Assembly: GCA_019359435.1 (NCBI GenBank)
Contig: JAHHHI010000065.1
Span: 79,581 to 143,580, forward strand
Source: Kaiparowitsia implicata GSE-PSE-MK54-09C
GTDB lineage: Bacteria; Cyanobacteriota; Cyanobacteriia; Elainellales; Elainellaceae
DNA length: 64,000 nt
Direction of reading: 5' to 3'
This document shows positions 27,183-35,576 of the stretch, one piece after another; within the stretch, counting starts at the first letter, position 1; every line of letters starts with the position of its first letter. The notes under the pieces are model-generated. The model saw only the letters and a program-made list of their open reading frames with translations, was not told where the DNA came from and did not search any database. The position numbers and the translations under genes are program-made.

Positions 27183-27521
27183 GCCCCGTGTCTCTAACGC
27201 TAGACCCAGAGCTAGCGTGCGGCTGGCAAACGACAAACGCAGGTTGGCTGGATAACAGCCTGCATCGTATTTGCCAAAGTAACGATGGGCCTGGCGATCG
27301 CACGGTCGCATTCCCGTTGCGTTGGCAATCACCGTCGGTGCATCGACGGCGACTCCGCCAGAGTAATCGGATGGCAGCCACAGGTCTACCCAGTCTAATA
27401 CCTGCGGCAGGTCGGTGCAGCGCTCCAGCGTCAGCAGGTGCAACTCGCCTGCCTGCCAGTCGAGGCAGCATACACCGCTGGGCTGCGACACCCAGCCAAA
27501 ATCGATTCCCAAAAATCGCAT
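27183..27521 (-). pseudogene. DUF429 protein, 3' end removed at IS1
   Basis: The first ~110 residues of a DUF429 protein (predicted RNase H-like fold): MRFLGIDFGWVSQPSGVCC with the nucleotide-binding-like DFG start, VAVDAPTVIANATGMRPCD, and AHRYFGKYDAGCYPANL. Coding stops where the IS1 element begins; intact members are roughly twice as long. The missing 3' half is not found beyond the IS, which is followed within 21 bp by cbiD, so a deletion accompanied the insertion. Function of the family unknown. Confidence 0.75.
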
Positions 27522-27866
27522 TTTGCTAAACCTCAGTTGGGCAATTTCCTAGGGCATGTCATCAATTCCAACCAAACGCCTGATGCTATCAGCGTTGCCA
27601 CGCCCGACCCAAAAACCAGGCTAGGGGCTGCAACCGCTGTTTTTTGGGGTCATCATCAGCCAATTGATGACAGCCTCTAGCACCACCTCTGTTCGGGGTG
27701 AGACAGGTTGTGGGGCACTGTGCGACCAATTTCCTCGACGCGCATGGCACATCGAAGGGGTTGGCTTATTCCGAACTCGGATTGGTGCTAATTCTTTGTG
27801 AAAGCACTATGGATAGTCCCTTCGAGGCTGCTCAGGGGACGCTGTCTAAGCAATGTCAAACTCACG
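27522..27866. other. intergenic region, 345 bp
   Basis: Lies between the truncated DUF429 gene and the end of the LptF-like gene. It should contain the old DUF429 promoter. No protein-like frame, RNA or clear terminator was seen. Confidence 0.4.
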
Positions 27867-29048
27867 TTAACGAGATGAGCGCATCAGGAGAAAGAGCCCT
27901 ACCGACAGCCCAAACGCATTGGGGAACCACGCCCCAATCAACGGGTGAACAAACCCAGCTTGAGCGATCGCCCCGCTCATAAACGCTGATAGGTAATACA
28001 AAAACACAACCAGAATGCTAATTGCAAAACCCGTCGCGCGCCCGGTGCGGCGCAGTTGAGTTCCCAATGCTGCCCCCACCAAGCCAAAGGCTACGCAAAT
28101 AAAAGGCAGAGAAAACTTTTGATGAATCCGCACTCGCAGCTCACGAATGCGGTTTTCATTGTTGCTGTTTTTGATCACCTGGTAGCGCTCTATCGCCTGG
28201 GCGATGTTCATTTCGTTGTAGTCGCGCGATCGCCGGGCCAAGTCAATGGGGGCTCGCGGCAGCTGCAATGCCTGCTCGTCGAATTTGACGATATTGCGGA
28301 ATGAGCCATCTTCCGACACTACATAAATGGTGCCATCTCGAAAGTTCCACAGATTTTCTCCAGGATTCCACTCCGCTGCGCGCGAACTGACAATTTGGCT
28401 CAGCCCAGTCCGTGAAAAATCAAGGATGGTCAATCCATGCATTTCGACACCGTCAAATTCCTTGGCGTAGAACAGCCGCGACATGGCGTTCTCTCGGCTC
28501 CCGTCTTCCCGCGTCACCGTGCCGTATTCCTGATACAAAATATCGCGATCGCGAAATTGGGGTCGCTCTCGCCCCAGTGCCCGCTCCAGCGTTGTGGAGG
28601 CGCGGTAATTGGTCGCGGGCATAATCACCTCCTGAAACATGAAGGTGAGCCCCGTCACCACCAGGCAAAAGGCAATGGTAGGCGCCACCAAGCGATAAAC
28701 GCTGACGCCACAGCCCCGCAGTGCCACCAGTTCACTATCTCCCGAGAGGCGGCTAAAGGTCATTAGCATGGCCAGCAGCACCGAGGTCGGAAAGGAGTAG
28801 ACGATAAACTCCGGCATCTTTAGCAGGAGCACCTCAAAGGCAATGGAGAGCGGTAACCCTCGCTCGACCACTTGGTTCACTAAGTGAAACAGGCTGCCAA
28901 TTGACACCCCTACCGATGTGAACGCTCCCACCCCAAACAAAAACGGTGGAATGAGCTCTGAGATGATGTAGCGATCCATCACCGAGAGGGAGAACCAACG
29001 GCTCCAGGGTGGCTGTGTGGGTTTAGGAAAAGCGTGAGAACCGGACAT
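27867..29048 (-). CDS. LptF/LptG-family lipopolysaccharide export permease
   Basis: Inner-membrane component that, with LptB, extracts LPS from the cytoplasmic membrane toward the outer membrane. Membrane segments occur near the N-terminus (ELIPPFLFGVGAFTSVGVSI) and at ~60-90 and ~105-130, then a large periplasmic domain (~135-300), then three C-terminal segments (FICVAFGLVGAALG, ISILVVFLYYLSAFMSG). 393 residues from ATG 29048; an internal ATG (MDRYIISEL) at 28979 could be the true start, since the preceding residues are Pro-rich and unlike the family. Last gene of the lptA-lptB-lptF run; an exact 14-bp duplication lies just upstream (29103-29130). Confidence 0.88.
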   Translation of the reverse strand: MSGSHAFPKPTQPPWSRWFSLSVMDRYIISELIPPFLFGVGAFTSVGVSIGSLFHLVNQVVERGLPLSIAFEVLLLKMPEFIVYSFPTSVLLAMLMTFSRLSGDSELVALRGCGVSVYRLVAPTIAFCLVVTGLTFMFQEVIMPATNYRASTTLERALGRERPQFRDRDILYQEYGTVTREDGSRENAMSRLFYAKEFDGVEMHGLTILDFSRTGLSQIVSSRAAEWNPGENLWNFRDGTIYVVSEDGSFRNIVKFDEQALQLPRAPIDLARRSRDYNEMNIAQAIERYQVIKNSNNENRIRELRVRIHQKFSLPFICVAFGLVGAALGTQLRRTGRATGFAISILVVFLYYLSAFMSGAIAQAGFVHPLIGAWFPNAFGLSVGLFLLMRSSR

Positions 29049-29257
29049 AAGGAAGTGTGTTCGTAGGTGGGCGATCGCCCCTGTTAGGACCTGTCAATAT
29101 TTAGTCAGCCGTGATTAGTCAGCCGTGATTAGTTAGACATGAACCACCGCGTGACGATGCCATCATCCTAGAGATGTAGGCGCCATCCCTAAGCGTAGCA
29201 AAAGCCCCGAGGTCATCCTCATCGTGCAGTGACAGACGCAGGGCTGGATCTCTGGTT

Positions 29258-29986
29258 TTAGAGCTGAAAGCTGTCGCCCAGATAATACTCCCGCACCAGC
29301 GGATTTGCATACAGCTCTTCGGTGCTGCCCGATGCCAGAATCTGCCCATCTCGAAGGATATAAGAGCGATCGGTAATGGCTAAGGTTTCACGTACATTGT
29401 GGTCTGTGATTAGGATACCCATTTGGCGATCGCGCAATCGGGCAATGATTGTCTGAATTTCGGCTACCGCAATCGGGTCAATTCCCGCAAATGGTTCATC
29501 CAGGAGCAAAAACCTAGGCCCCTCTGGCCCTGCGGCCAGCGCCCGTGCAATCTCAGTGCGGCGACGTTCCCCGCCCGACACTTGAATTCCCAGAGTATTG
29601 GCCACCTTTTCTAGGCGAAAGTCCTTCAGCAGGGCCTGCACCCGATCCTCATGTTCATCGGGTGGCACCTTCGTTTGCTGCAACACTAACAAGATATTGT
29701 CATGCACCGTCAGGTTGCGAAACACGCTGGGCTCTTGCGCTAGGTATGCAATGCCCAGCCGGGCCCGATGTTGAATCGGCAGGTCGGTGATCTCGCGATC
29801 ATCCAGCCAAATGCGGCCCTGATTAGGTTTCTCAATCCCTGTGGCCATATAAAAGGTCGTGGTTTTGCCTGCGCCATTGGGCCCCAGCAAGCCCACAATC
29901 TCACCAGTCACCACAGAAAGTGAGACTCGGCTCACGATCATGCGCTTGCCATAGGATTTATGTACATTTTCCAGCAGGATCTTCAA
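29258..29986 (-). CDS. lptB: LPS export ABC transporter ATP-binding protein
   Basis: Cytoplasmic ATPase that powers lipopolysaccharide transport. Walker A GPNGAGKTT (35-43), Q-loop at AYLAQEPSVFR, signature VSGGERRR (~136-143), Walker B FLLLDEP (159-165) and H-loop ITDHNVRETL are all intact. The pattern KTTTFYM and the signature are typical of LptB. 242 residues. It starts 38 bp after the LptA-like gene on the same strand and is followed by the permease gene, forming a compact operon. Confidence 0.93.
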   Translation of the reverse strand: MKILLENVHKSYGKRMIVSRVSLSVVTGEIVGLLGPNGAGKTTTFYMATGIEKPNQGRIWLDDREITDLPIQHRARLGIAYLAQEPSVFRNLTVHDNILLVLQQTKVPPDEHEDRVQALLKDFRLEKVANTLGIQVSGGERRRTEIARALAAGPEGPRFLLLDEPFAGIDPIAVAEIQTIIARLRDRQMGILITDHNVRETLAITDRSYILRDGQILASGSTEELYANPLVREYYLGDSFQL

Positions 29987-30023
29987 CGACGCACCTCAAC
30001 GCTACGAACCAAACGCATGTCTG

Positions 30024-30563
30024 CTAAAACGACGGCAAGCTAGGGCTAACGGGCCCCGGTGCGGGACGGGACTGGGTGTTGCCGTTGGCGTTTGTCATTG
30101 AGGGGTTGGGATCGGGAACGAGATAAATGGATTCAACCCGAGAACCGCGATCGGGCACGGCGATAAAGCGCCCTTCTTCTACCAGGTAGGTGATCACCTC
30201 ACCTCTAAGGCTATTGCCGTCTTGCAGGACATACACATCGCCACTCAGCACAATTCGCTGCTCACGGCTGAAGTATTGCGCCTGCACGGCTGTGGCCTGA
30301 ATGCGCCGCGCGGGGTAGTCAATGCGAACATTGCCCCGCGCTGTGATCACGCCTGTGACGGCATTGGCTTCTTGAATATCGGCTTCGAGACGTAGAGGCT
30401 GGCGGTCGGCAGCCGTTTGAGCCGTCGCGGGTCGAAATAGCATAACTGGCGCGATCGCTCCCTGAACCAGACACAGGGCGATCGCCAGCCCTAGCGTTTT
30501 ACGCCCCGGCAGCCGTCGCAGGCTATCCCATCCAAACTGATTACAAGGCAACGAAAGCGTCAT
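30024..30563 (-). CDS. LptA/OstA-like periplasmic protein
   Basis: Periplasmic bridge component for LPS transport. A hydrophobic signal region lies at ~24-49 (LGLAIALCLVQGAIAPV, ending ATA). The OstA/LptA domain follows (~55-155): LEADIQEANAVTGVITARGN, QATAVQAQYFSREQRIVLSG and VYVLQDGNSLRGEVITYLVE, the beta-jellyroll repeats of the family. The last ~25 residues are Pro/Asn-rich. 179 residues, first gene of the lptA-lptB-lptF operon. Confidence 0.87.
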   Translation of the reverse strand: MTLSLPCNQFGWDSLRRLPGRKTLGLAIALCLVQGAIAPVMLFRPATAQTAADRQPLRLEADIQEANAVTGVITARGNVRIDYPARRIQATAVQAQYFSREQRIVLSGDVYVLQDGNSLRGEVITYLVEEGRFIAVPDRGSRVESIYLVPDPNPSMTNANGNTQSRPAPGPVSPSLPSF

Positions 30564-30922
30564 AGGTTAAACCACAGCAAAATAATAATCGTGACGCGGG
30601 CACCCACCTAGGCAAAATCAGTGATCCTGACAGGTCAGCGATCCCGACAGGCCAACGATCCTGACAGCCCAGTAACTTTGAAACTTTGACAGCAATCGCA
30701 TCAATTCGAGTGCTTGAATCGGCGTAATTTGCGTCAGCGCTGCGTGCTGCTGATGCAAACCATCGCTGATTCAAGCAAAGCCTGCTGCTTAGACGGGCTA
30801 AACGTGACAGGCATCGAAAATGTGTAAACACATGTCAAATTCACCTGCTTATCTTACACCTGGCAGTGGGGTCAAGCCTCAGAGATCCTGACGATGGGCG
30901 GGGGAGTCAAGTTCCTGCCAGC
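30564..30922. other. intergenic region with 17-bp triplicated repeat
   Basis: 359 bp holding the promoter of the lpt operon. At 30621-30671 three head-to-tail 17-bp units share GATCCTGACAG (or GATCCCGACAG), with small differences. Such direct repeats may be regulator sites or slippage products. The minus-strand frame 30541-30831 overlaps the lptA start and looks random. Confidence 0.5.
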
Positions 30923-31390
30923 CTAGGCGGTTGTGAATCCCTTACCCCTGACTCGCCGCACCTGCGGCAGTTGCACCACACCCACCTCTAGATTGCCCAT
31001 TGCGGTCTTGCTGATCCCTTCTGCTGTTTGCCTAGCCGCGAGTTGTTCCCACACTTGCCCCGCTTGGTCTGCTCCCCGGGCATGCAAGAGCTGCATCAGC
31101 GCCACTCCTTGGGCTAGCAAGTCGTCTACATCCACGCCGCCATACTCGGGCTGATAGCGGCGCAGCCGGTGTGTCCCTTCTCCTAGCAAGATCACCGCAC
31201 CGCGCCAGTTGTGGTTGCTGAGATGGTAAATGGCGACCGATATCTGCAACAAACCTTGGTAAAAACTGCGGTTCGGTTCAGTGGCCTCCATCCAAATGGC
31301 TTCTAGGGTATCGTGGCAGGCGTAATACTCCCCCTGGTTGAATTCTGCTACCCCAGTCCAAAATTCTGGGGCGATCGCCGCATCCGTCAT
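30923..31390 (-). CDS. DUF309 family protein
   Basis: A small helical protein, 155 residues from ATG 31390 (MTDAAIAPEFW). The family signature is visible near the N-terminus: FNQGEYYACHDTLEAIWM, with conserved His, Asp, Glu and Trp, then FYQGLLQISVAIYHLSNHNW. These residues line a possible active site or metal pocket, but no biochemical role is established. The frame reaches upstream to 31486 without family similarity. It appears to be transcribed alone. Confidence 0.85.
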   Translation of the reverse strand: MTDAAIAPEFWTGVAEFNQGEYYACHDTLEAIWMEATEPNRSFYQGLLQISVAIYHLSNHNWRGAVILLGEGTHRLRRYQPEYGGVDVDDLLAQGVALMQLLHARGADQAGQVWEQLAARQTAEGISKTAMGNLEVGVVQLPQVRRVRGKGFTTA

Positions 31391-31739
31391 TATGCTCCCT
31401 ATCCTCAACGCTGCTGGTTGCCTGACCGTCTTTAAGCATAGAGCGATCGCCCTCAGACTGAGGAAAGTCGAGGCGACACTCTGCAACTAACCCTGACAGC
31501 GTCAGCGTTTCATCCTTTAGACAGCTTAATAGTGGCCGCGCTCAACCCTAACGGGCGATCCCCAAAGAATTAGGGCGATCGCACCCGCCAAAAGCGCCTA
31601 AAACCCGCTCTGCGACAGCATTTATCCCCCTCCCGGGCATTGAACTTCAGGGGTGAGCGCGGTTAACTAAGACAGACGAAGCCCAGCGCTACAGGATTTG
31701 TCCTAAGCGCGAACTGTATTACACTGAGACATTTTTATC
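31391..31739. other. divergent intergenic region before the metal-uptake operon
   Basis: 349 bp between the DUF309 gene and the lipoprotein gene. I searched for a cobalamin riboswitch box and for a NikR-type long dyad and saw neither. Contains HIP1-like sites at about 31442 and 31574. Confidence 0.4.
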
Positions 31740-32600
31740 ATGACGCGATGGATATTGGCAGTAACGCTGCCTCTGATGGGTGCAGTTCTATTGCAAAGCT
31801 GCGGCACTAGCACGACACCCCAAGCCGATGCCCCAGCCGCAGACACAACGACCACTGAAGCAGAACCCAGCGGTGAAACCGGAACCCTTCAAGTGCGCGC
31901 GAATGGTGAAGACTTTGTGCGTGAAGGGTTTGTCACCAAAGATGGTTGGGATGTGGAATTTGACCATGTTTACGTGACGCTAGACGAAATCTCTGCGTTT
32001 CAGACCAATCCCCCGTTTAACCCAGAGCAAGATCCCACACCTCAAATCGAAGAGCAGGCCACTGTTTCTGAGATGCAAACGATTGATCTCGCTGAGGGTG
32101 GGGCCGATGCTGATACGATTTTGGTCGCTGAGGTCGATGCGCCCGCAGGGCAGTACAATGCGCTGTCGTGGAAGATGTCGTCTGCAGGAACTGGAGAGGT
32201 GAGCGGCTATCCCATCGTGATGATTGGGCGAGCGTCTAAGGATGGGCAAACGGTTGAGTTCAACCTCAGGCTCGCGCAAGAGTTGGAGTTTGTGTGCGGT
32301 GAGTTTGTCGGCGATGAGCGCAAGGGCATCTTGCAAGCGGGCGACACGGCTGATGTCGAAGCTACATTCCACTTTGACCACTTGTTTGGGGATGGCGACG
32401 CGCCCCCTGACGATTCTATTAATACGGGCGCGTTGGGGTTTGACCCCTTGGCGGCGATCGCCCAAGATGGGCAGCTCGATGCGGATTCCACAGAACTTCA
32501 AGAGCAATTATCAGCAGCAGACTACGCCACGTTAGAAGGAATCTTGCCCAGCTTGGGCCATGTCGGTGAAGGCCACTGTGCGGAGCGGATGCTGTCATGA
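31740..32600 (+). CDS. lipoprotein of the Ni/Co uptake operon (DUF4382-like)
   Basis: Secreted lipoprotein, 286 residues. The signal ends in lipobox LQSC with Cys21 as the lipidation site, followed by a Thr/Pro/Ala-rich tether. The body resembles DUF4382 (GTLQVRANGEDFVREGF, VEFDHVYVTLDEISAF). Acidic and histidine-rich clusters such as FHFDHLFGDGDAPPDD and the terminal GHVGEGHC could bind metal (inference). Its stop overlaps the start of the next gene by 4 bp (ATGA), so it belongs to the same operon as the NikL-like protein and CbiMQO, and may capture the ion at the outer face. Confidence 0.7.
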   Translation: MTRWILAVTLPLMGAVLLQSCGTSTTPQADAPAADTTTTEAEPSGETGTLQVRANGEDFVREGFVTKDGWDVEFDHVYVTLDEISAFQTNPPFNPEQDPTPQIEEQATVSEMQTIDLAEGGADADTILVAEVDAPAGQYNALSWKMSSAGTGEVSGYPIVMIGRASKDGQTVEFNLRLAQELEFVCGEFVGDERKGILQAGDTADVEATFHFDHLFGDGDAPPDDSINTGALGFDPLAAIAQDGQLDADSTELQEQLSAADYATLEGILPSLGHVGEGHCAERMLS

Positions 32601-33169
32601 GACGATTGTCCCTCAAGTCCCTTAATTGGATTGGGCTGATGGCGCTGATGGGCGTGCTGCTCCCTCAGAGCCGCGCTGTGGCTCATGGTGCAGTCATGGA
32701 CTATGAAATGACTCGGGCGATCGCCATCACCGCTCAATACGACACAGGCGACCCCATGGCCCAAGCGCAGGTGGCCGTCTTTTCCCCAGACGATCCCCAA
32801 ACGCCCTGGTTGACCGGCACCACCGATGACGAGGGTAACTTTATCTTTGCGCCCGATCCAGATCAGCCTGGCTTTTGGGATGTGCAAGTGCGGCAGGCGG
32901 GTCACGGCCAGATCGTCAGCATCGAAGTTCCTGACGTTGCCAGCAGTGCCAACGCCGCTCCCGACTCTAGCGCCGCCGCGAATCCTGAACCTGCCGCTGA
33001 AGACCAGGCCGAGTCGGCTGCCACAGGCGATGAATCTACGCCCACGGATGCCCCTGTAGCCGCTCGACCGTCTGCGGAGCCCACGCCGCTCCAGCGCGGG
33101 CTAATGTTGACCTCGGTCGTGTGGGGGTTTGTGGGCACGGCGCTTTTCTTCTTGCGCAATAAACAGTAA
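32597..33169 (+). CDS. NikL-like accessory protein of ECF nickel/cobalt transporter
   Basis: 190 residues: a signal peptide (~1-29, ending AVA), a small beta-sandwich domain of the carboxypeptidase-regulatory/CnaB kind (~40-115: AQVAVFSPDDPQTPWLTGTT, DEGNFIFAPDPDQPGFWDV), an Ala/Pro/Glu linker and a C-terminal membrane anchor (SVVWGFVGTALFFL). NikL subunits of nickel ECF transporters have the same layout, whereas cobalt systems use CbiN. This favours nickel as substrate. It overlaps the lipoprotein gene by 4 bp; cbiM follows after a 149-bp gap that holds a perfect inverted repeat. Confidence 0.7.
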   Translation: MRRLSLKSLNWIGLMALMGVLLPQSRAVAHGAVMDYEMTRAIAITAQYDTGDPMAQAQVAVFSPDDPQTPWLTGTTDDEGNFIFAPDPDQPGFWDVQVRQAGHGQIVSIEVPDVASSANAAPDSSAAANPEPAAEDQAESAATGDESTPTDAPVAARPSAEPTPLQRGLMLTSVVWGFVGTALFFLRNKQ

Positions 33170-33231
33170 GACAACCATAGGCACAACCTTTTAGGCAGAG
33201 GGTTGTTTCAGTTGAATTAAGCCTAAATAGG

Positions 33232-33280
33232 TCAGAATAATGGGTGGCATGGGCTCAGCCCATGCCACCCATTATTCTGA
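33232..33280. repeat. perfect 24-bp inverted repeat between nikL-like gene and cbiM
   Basis: The arm TCAGAATAATGGGTGGCATG plus GGCT is mirrored exactly around a single central C, giving a 49-nt palindrome. It ends 38 bp before the cbiM start. As RNA it would form a very stable hairpin; without a T-run it is not a standard terminator. It may be a mobile palindrome or an attenuator setting the ratio of accessory proteins to transporter. Confidence 0.85.
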
Positions 33281-33318
33281 GTTCCTTAGACCGATACCGA
33301 GAAAATTGGCAGTAAGCG

Positions 33319-34014
33319 ATGCATATTCCAGATGGGTTAATTCCAGTTCCGGTGGCGCTGGGTGGCTATGGGCTCACCGGGTTATTCACGTGGTATTCAT
33401 TGCGACAAATCAACCGTCTGCCCAATCCCACTGTCGATATTCCCAAGGCGTCGCTGCTGACTGCTGCCTTTTTTGTCGCGTCGTCTATTCATGTGCCGGT
33501 GCCGCCCACCAGCGTTCACTTTGTGTTGAATGGGCTGCTGGGGGCGGTGCTCGGTTACTATGCGTTTCCAGCGATTGTGATTGGACTATTTTTTCAGGCG
33601 GTGATGTTTGCTCATGGAGGTCTTACGACGCTGGGGGTCAACGCGGCCATGATGGGGATTCCCGCTTTGATCGCGGCATCTATTTTTCGGCTGCATATTC
33701 ACCTGCGGCGGCTGCCACCCAAGCGGGCGATCGCCATCACCGCGTTCTTGGCTGGGGTTGTGGGATTGGGTCTGGCGACGCTGATTTTTGTCGGCATTGT
33801 GATTACCAACATTCCCTCAGGGTTTAACGCTGCCACCGAGCGCGCTGCCATCTTGGGCTTGGGCTTAGCGCATGGCCCCCTGATGGTGCTAGAAGGTCTA
33901 TTTACCACCATGCTGGTGTTGTTTTTGCAGCGCGTTAAACCCGACATGATGCGCGACAGCATCTATCCCCAGCTTCCCTTTGGCAAAGCCCCTGCCTCTG
34001 AGCCTCGCCGATGA
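33319..34014 (+). CDS. cbiM: ECF transporter S component CbiM/NikM
   Basis: Integral membrane substrate-binding subunit for Ni2+ or Co2+, 231 residues. It begins MHIPDGLIPVP; in this family the N-terminal Met-His and downstream His residues ligate the metal, here also SIHVPVPPTSVHFVLNG. Six to seven hydrophobic segments follow (GLLGAVLGYYAFPAIVIGL, AILGLGLAHGPLMVLEGL). The gene overlaps cbiQ by 4 bp. Metal identity is not fixed by this subunit; the NikL-like neighbour suggests nickel. Confidence 0.92.
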   Translation: MHIPDGLIPVPVALGGYGLTGLFTWYSLRQINRLPNPTVDIPKASLLTAAFFVASSIHVPVPPTSVHFVLNGLLGAVLGYYAFPAIVIGLFFQAVMFAHGGLTTLGVNAAMMGIPALIAASIFRLHIHLRRLPPKRAIAITAFLAGVVGLGLATLIFVGIVITNIPSGFNAATERAAILGLGLAHGPLMVLEGLFTTMLVLFLQRVKPDMMRDSIYPQLPFGKAPASEPRR

Positions 34015-34811
34015 AACTGGCATTAGATGAACATGCGGGGCTCGATTCTCCACTCCACCGATGGGCCGCACCCTACAAAATCGTCGGGTTGGGGCTGCTG
34101 ATGTTGGCGTTTGCCAGCATTCGAGACTTGCGGCTGCTGCTGCCGATGCTGAGCATCGCGGGGCTGGTTTATATCGCATCGCGATTGCCTGCACGGGTGC
34201 TGTTAACGCGATTGCGCTATCCGGGATTATTTCTAGTAAGTGTGATTGTGGCGCTGCCGCTGCTATCGGGTGAAACGGTGCTGTGGCAATGGGGCTGGCT
34301 TACGCTGCGGCAAGAGGGTGTGCAAGCTATGGGGCTAATTGTGGGGCGGTTTCTATCTATTTTGACGCTGAGTGTGGTGCTGCTAGGCACCACACCGTTT
34401 GTGACGCTGGTGCGCGCGTTCCGCTCGCTAGGGTTGCCGGCGATTTTGGCGGATATGCTGCTGCTGACCTACCGCTATCTGTTTGACCTGGCAGATACGC
34501 TGGCTCAAATGCAGCAGGCCATGCGGCTGCGCGGGTTTGGCAGGCGGCAACGACCAGCGCGGGTGAAATTTTCTTTGTGGCGCACGCTCAACCGCTTGGC
34601 TGCGCTGGCGGGCACGCTGCTGGTGCGAAGCTATGAGCAGTCGGAGCGGGTGTATAAGGCGATGCAGCTGCGCGGCTATGGGGCACGGTTGGGGAAGGGG
34701 CGGAGCGATCGCCCCCAAGGAACTGCGTTTGATTGGTGGGGGGTTGTGATCGCCCTCATCAGCGCCCTGAGCCTGGTAATCGCTGAAGCCCTGCTAAACT
34801 GGCAACGATAA
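34011..34811 (+). CDS. cbiQ: ECF transporter transmembrane T component CbiQ
   Basis: Couples ATP hydrolysis by CbiO to ion release by CbiM. 266 residues with several hydrophobic helices (FASIRDLRLLLPMLSIAGLV, LFLVSVIVALPLL, FLSILTLSVVLLGTTPF). The two cytoplasmic coupling motifs with the A-x-x-x-RG pattern are present: QAMRLRGFGRR and KAMQLRGYGAR. It overlaps cbiM at ATGA and is followed 12 bp later by cbiO. Confidence 0.92.
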   Translation: MKLALDEHAGLDSPLHRWAAPYKIVGLGLLMLAFASIRDLRLLLPMLSIAGLVYIASRLPARVLLTRLRYPGLFLVSVIVALPLLSGETVLWQWGWLTLRQEGVQAMGLIVGRFLSILTLSVVLLGTTPFVTLVRAFRSLGLPAILADMLLLTYRYLFDLADTLAQMQQAMRLRGFGRRQRPARVKFSLWRTLNRLAALAGTLLVRSYEQSERVYKAMQLRGYGARLGKGRSDRPQGTAFDWWGVVIALISALSLVIAEALLNWQR

Positions 34812-34823
34812 ATAAGTGCTCCT

Positions 34824-35576
34824 ATGGCTTGCTGCAATTCTGCCCTGACTGTTTCAAATCTATGCTTTGGCTACCCCGATCAGCCAGATGTTCTGCAATC
34901 GGTAAATCTGGAGGTAAAACCGGGCGATCGCCTCGGCATCATCGGCAACAACGGCTGCGGCAAAACCACCCTGTTTTTGCTGCTGAGTGGCATTCTCACG
35001 CCCGATGTCGGACACATTGAGCTGATGGGGCAGCCGGTCGTGCCGGGGCAGTTTCGCCCTGAGGTGGGCATGGTGTTTCAAAATCCAGATGACCAGCTCA
35101 TTTCTGCGTCGGTATGGGAGGATGTGGCCTTTGGTCTTGAGAATTTGGGCTTTACGCCGGAGCAAATCGATCGCCGCGTGGCGGAAGCGCTGACGCTCAC
35201 GGGCACCCAAGACCTAGCCCAGCGACCGCCGCATCATCTCTCGGGTGGCGAGAAGCGGATGGTGGCGATCGCCGGAGTGATTGCCATGCGTCCCCAAGTG
35301 GTGATCTATGACGAACCCAGCGCTAATCTAGATCTGCGGGCGCGCCGACGGCTCATTTGCTTTTTGCAACAGGCCCCAGACACGATGGTGATCGCCTCCC
35401 ATGATTTGGAGTTTGTGCTGGAGGTGTGCGATCGCACTGTGTTGATGAACGACGGCACCCTCATTGCTGACGCTCCTCCCCGAGATCTGCTCAGCAACAC
35501 CGCGCTCATGCAAGCCCACGGGCTAGAAGTGCCCTATTCGCTCCGTACAGTATCCACTTCACAATCAGCGCTGTAG
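34824..35576 (+). CDS. cbiO: ECF transporter ATP-binding protein CbiO
   Basis: ATPase of the nickel/cobalt uptake system, 250 residues. Walker A GNNGCGKTT (41-49), Q-loop at GMVFQNPDDQLISASV, signature HLSGGEKRMVAIAG, Walker B VVIYDEPSANLD and the H-loop ASHDLEF are intact. The VFQNPDDQ motif is typical of CbiO/EcfA ATPases. Last gene of the operon; its 3' end meets a broken acetyltransferase gene on the other strand. Confidence 0.93.
   Translation: MACCNSALTVSNLCFGYPDQPDVLQSVNLEVKPGDRLGIIGNNGCGKTTLFLLLSGILTPDVGHIELMGQPVVPGQFRPEVGMVFQNPDDQLISASVWEDVAFGLENLGFTPEQIDRRVAEALTLTGTQDLAQRPPHHLSGGEKRMVAIAGVIAMRPQVVIYDEPSANLDLRARRRLICFLQQAPDTMVIASHDLEFVLEVCDRTVLMNDGTLIADAPPRDLLSNTALMQAHGLEVPYSLRTVSTSQSAL

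Noticed and set aside
31487..31739. Cobalamin riboswitch or NikR operator before the Ni/Co operon
   Set aside because: I looked for a B12-box-like core and for a long NikR-type dyad and found neither convincingly.
33240..33827. 195-codon plus-strand frame overlapping cbiM
   Set aside because: The overlapping cbiM frame has the MHIPDG start and membrane helices; this frame is Ser/Cys/Gly-rich and begins inside the perfect palindrome.
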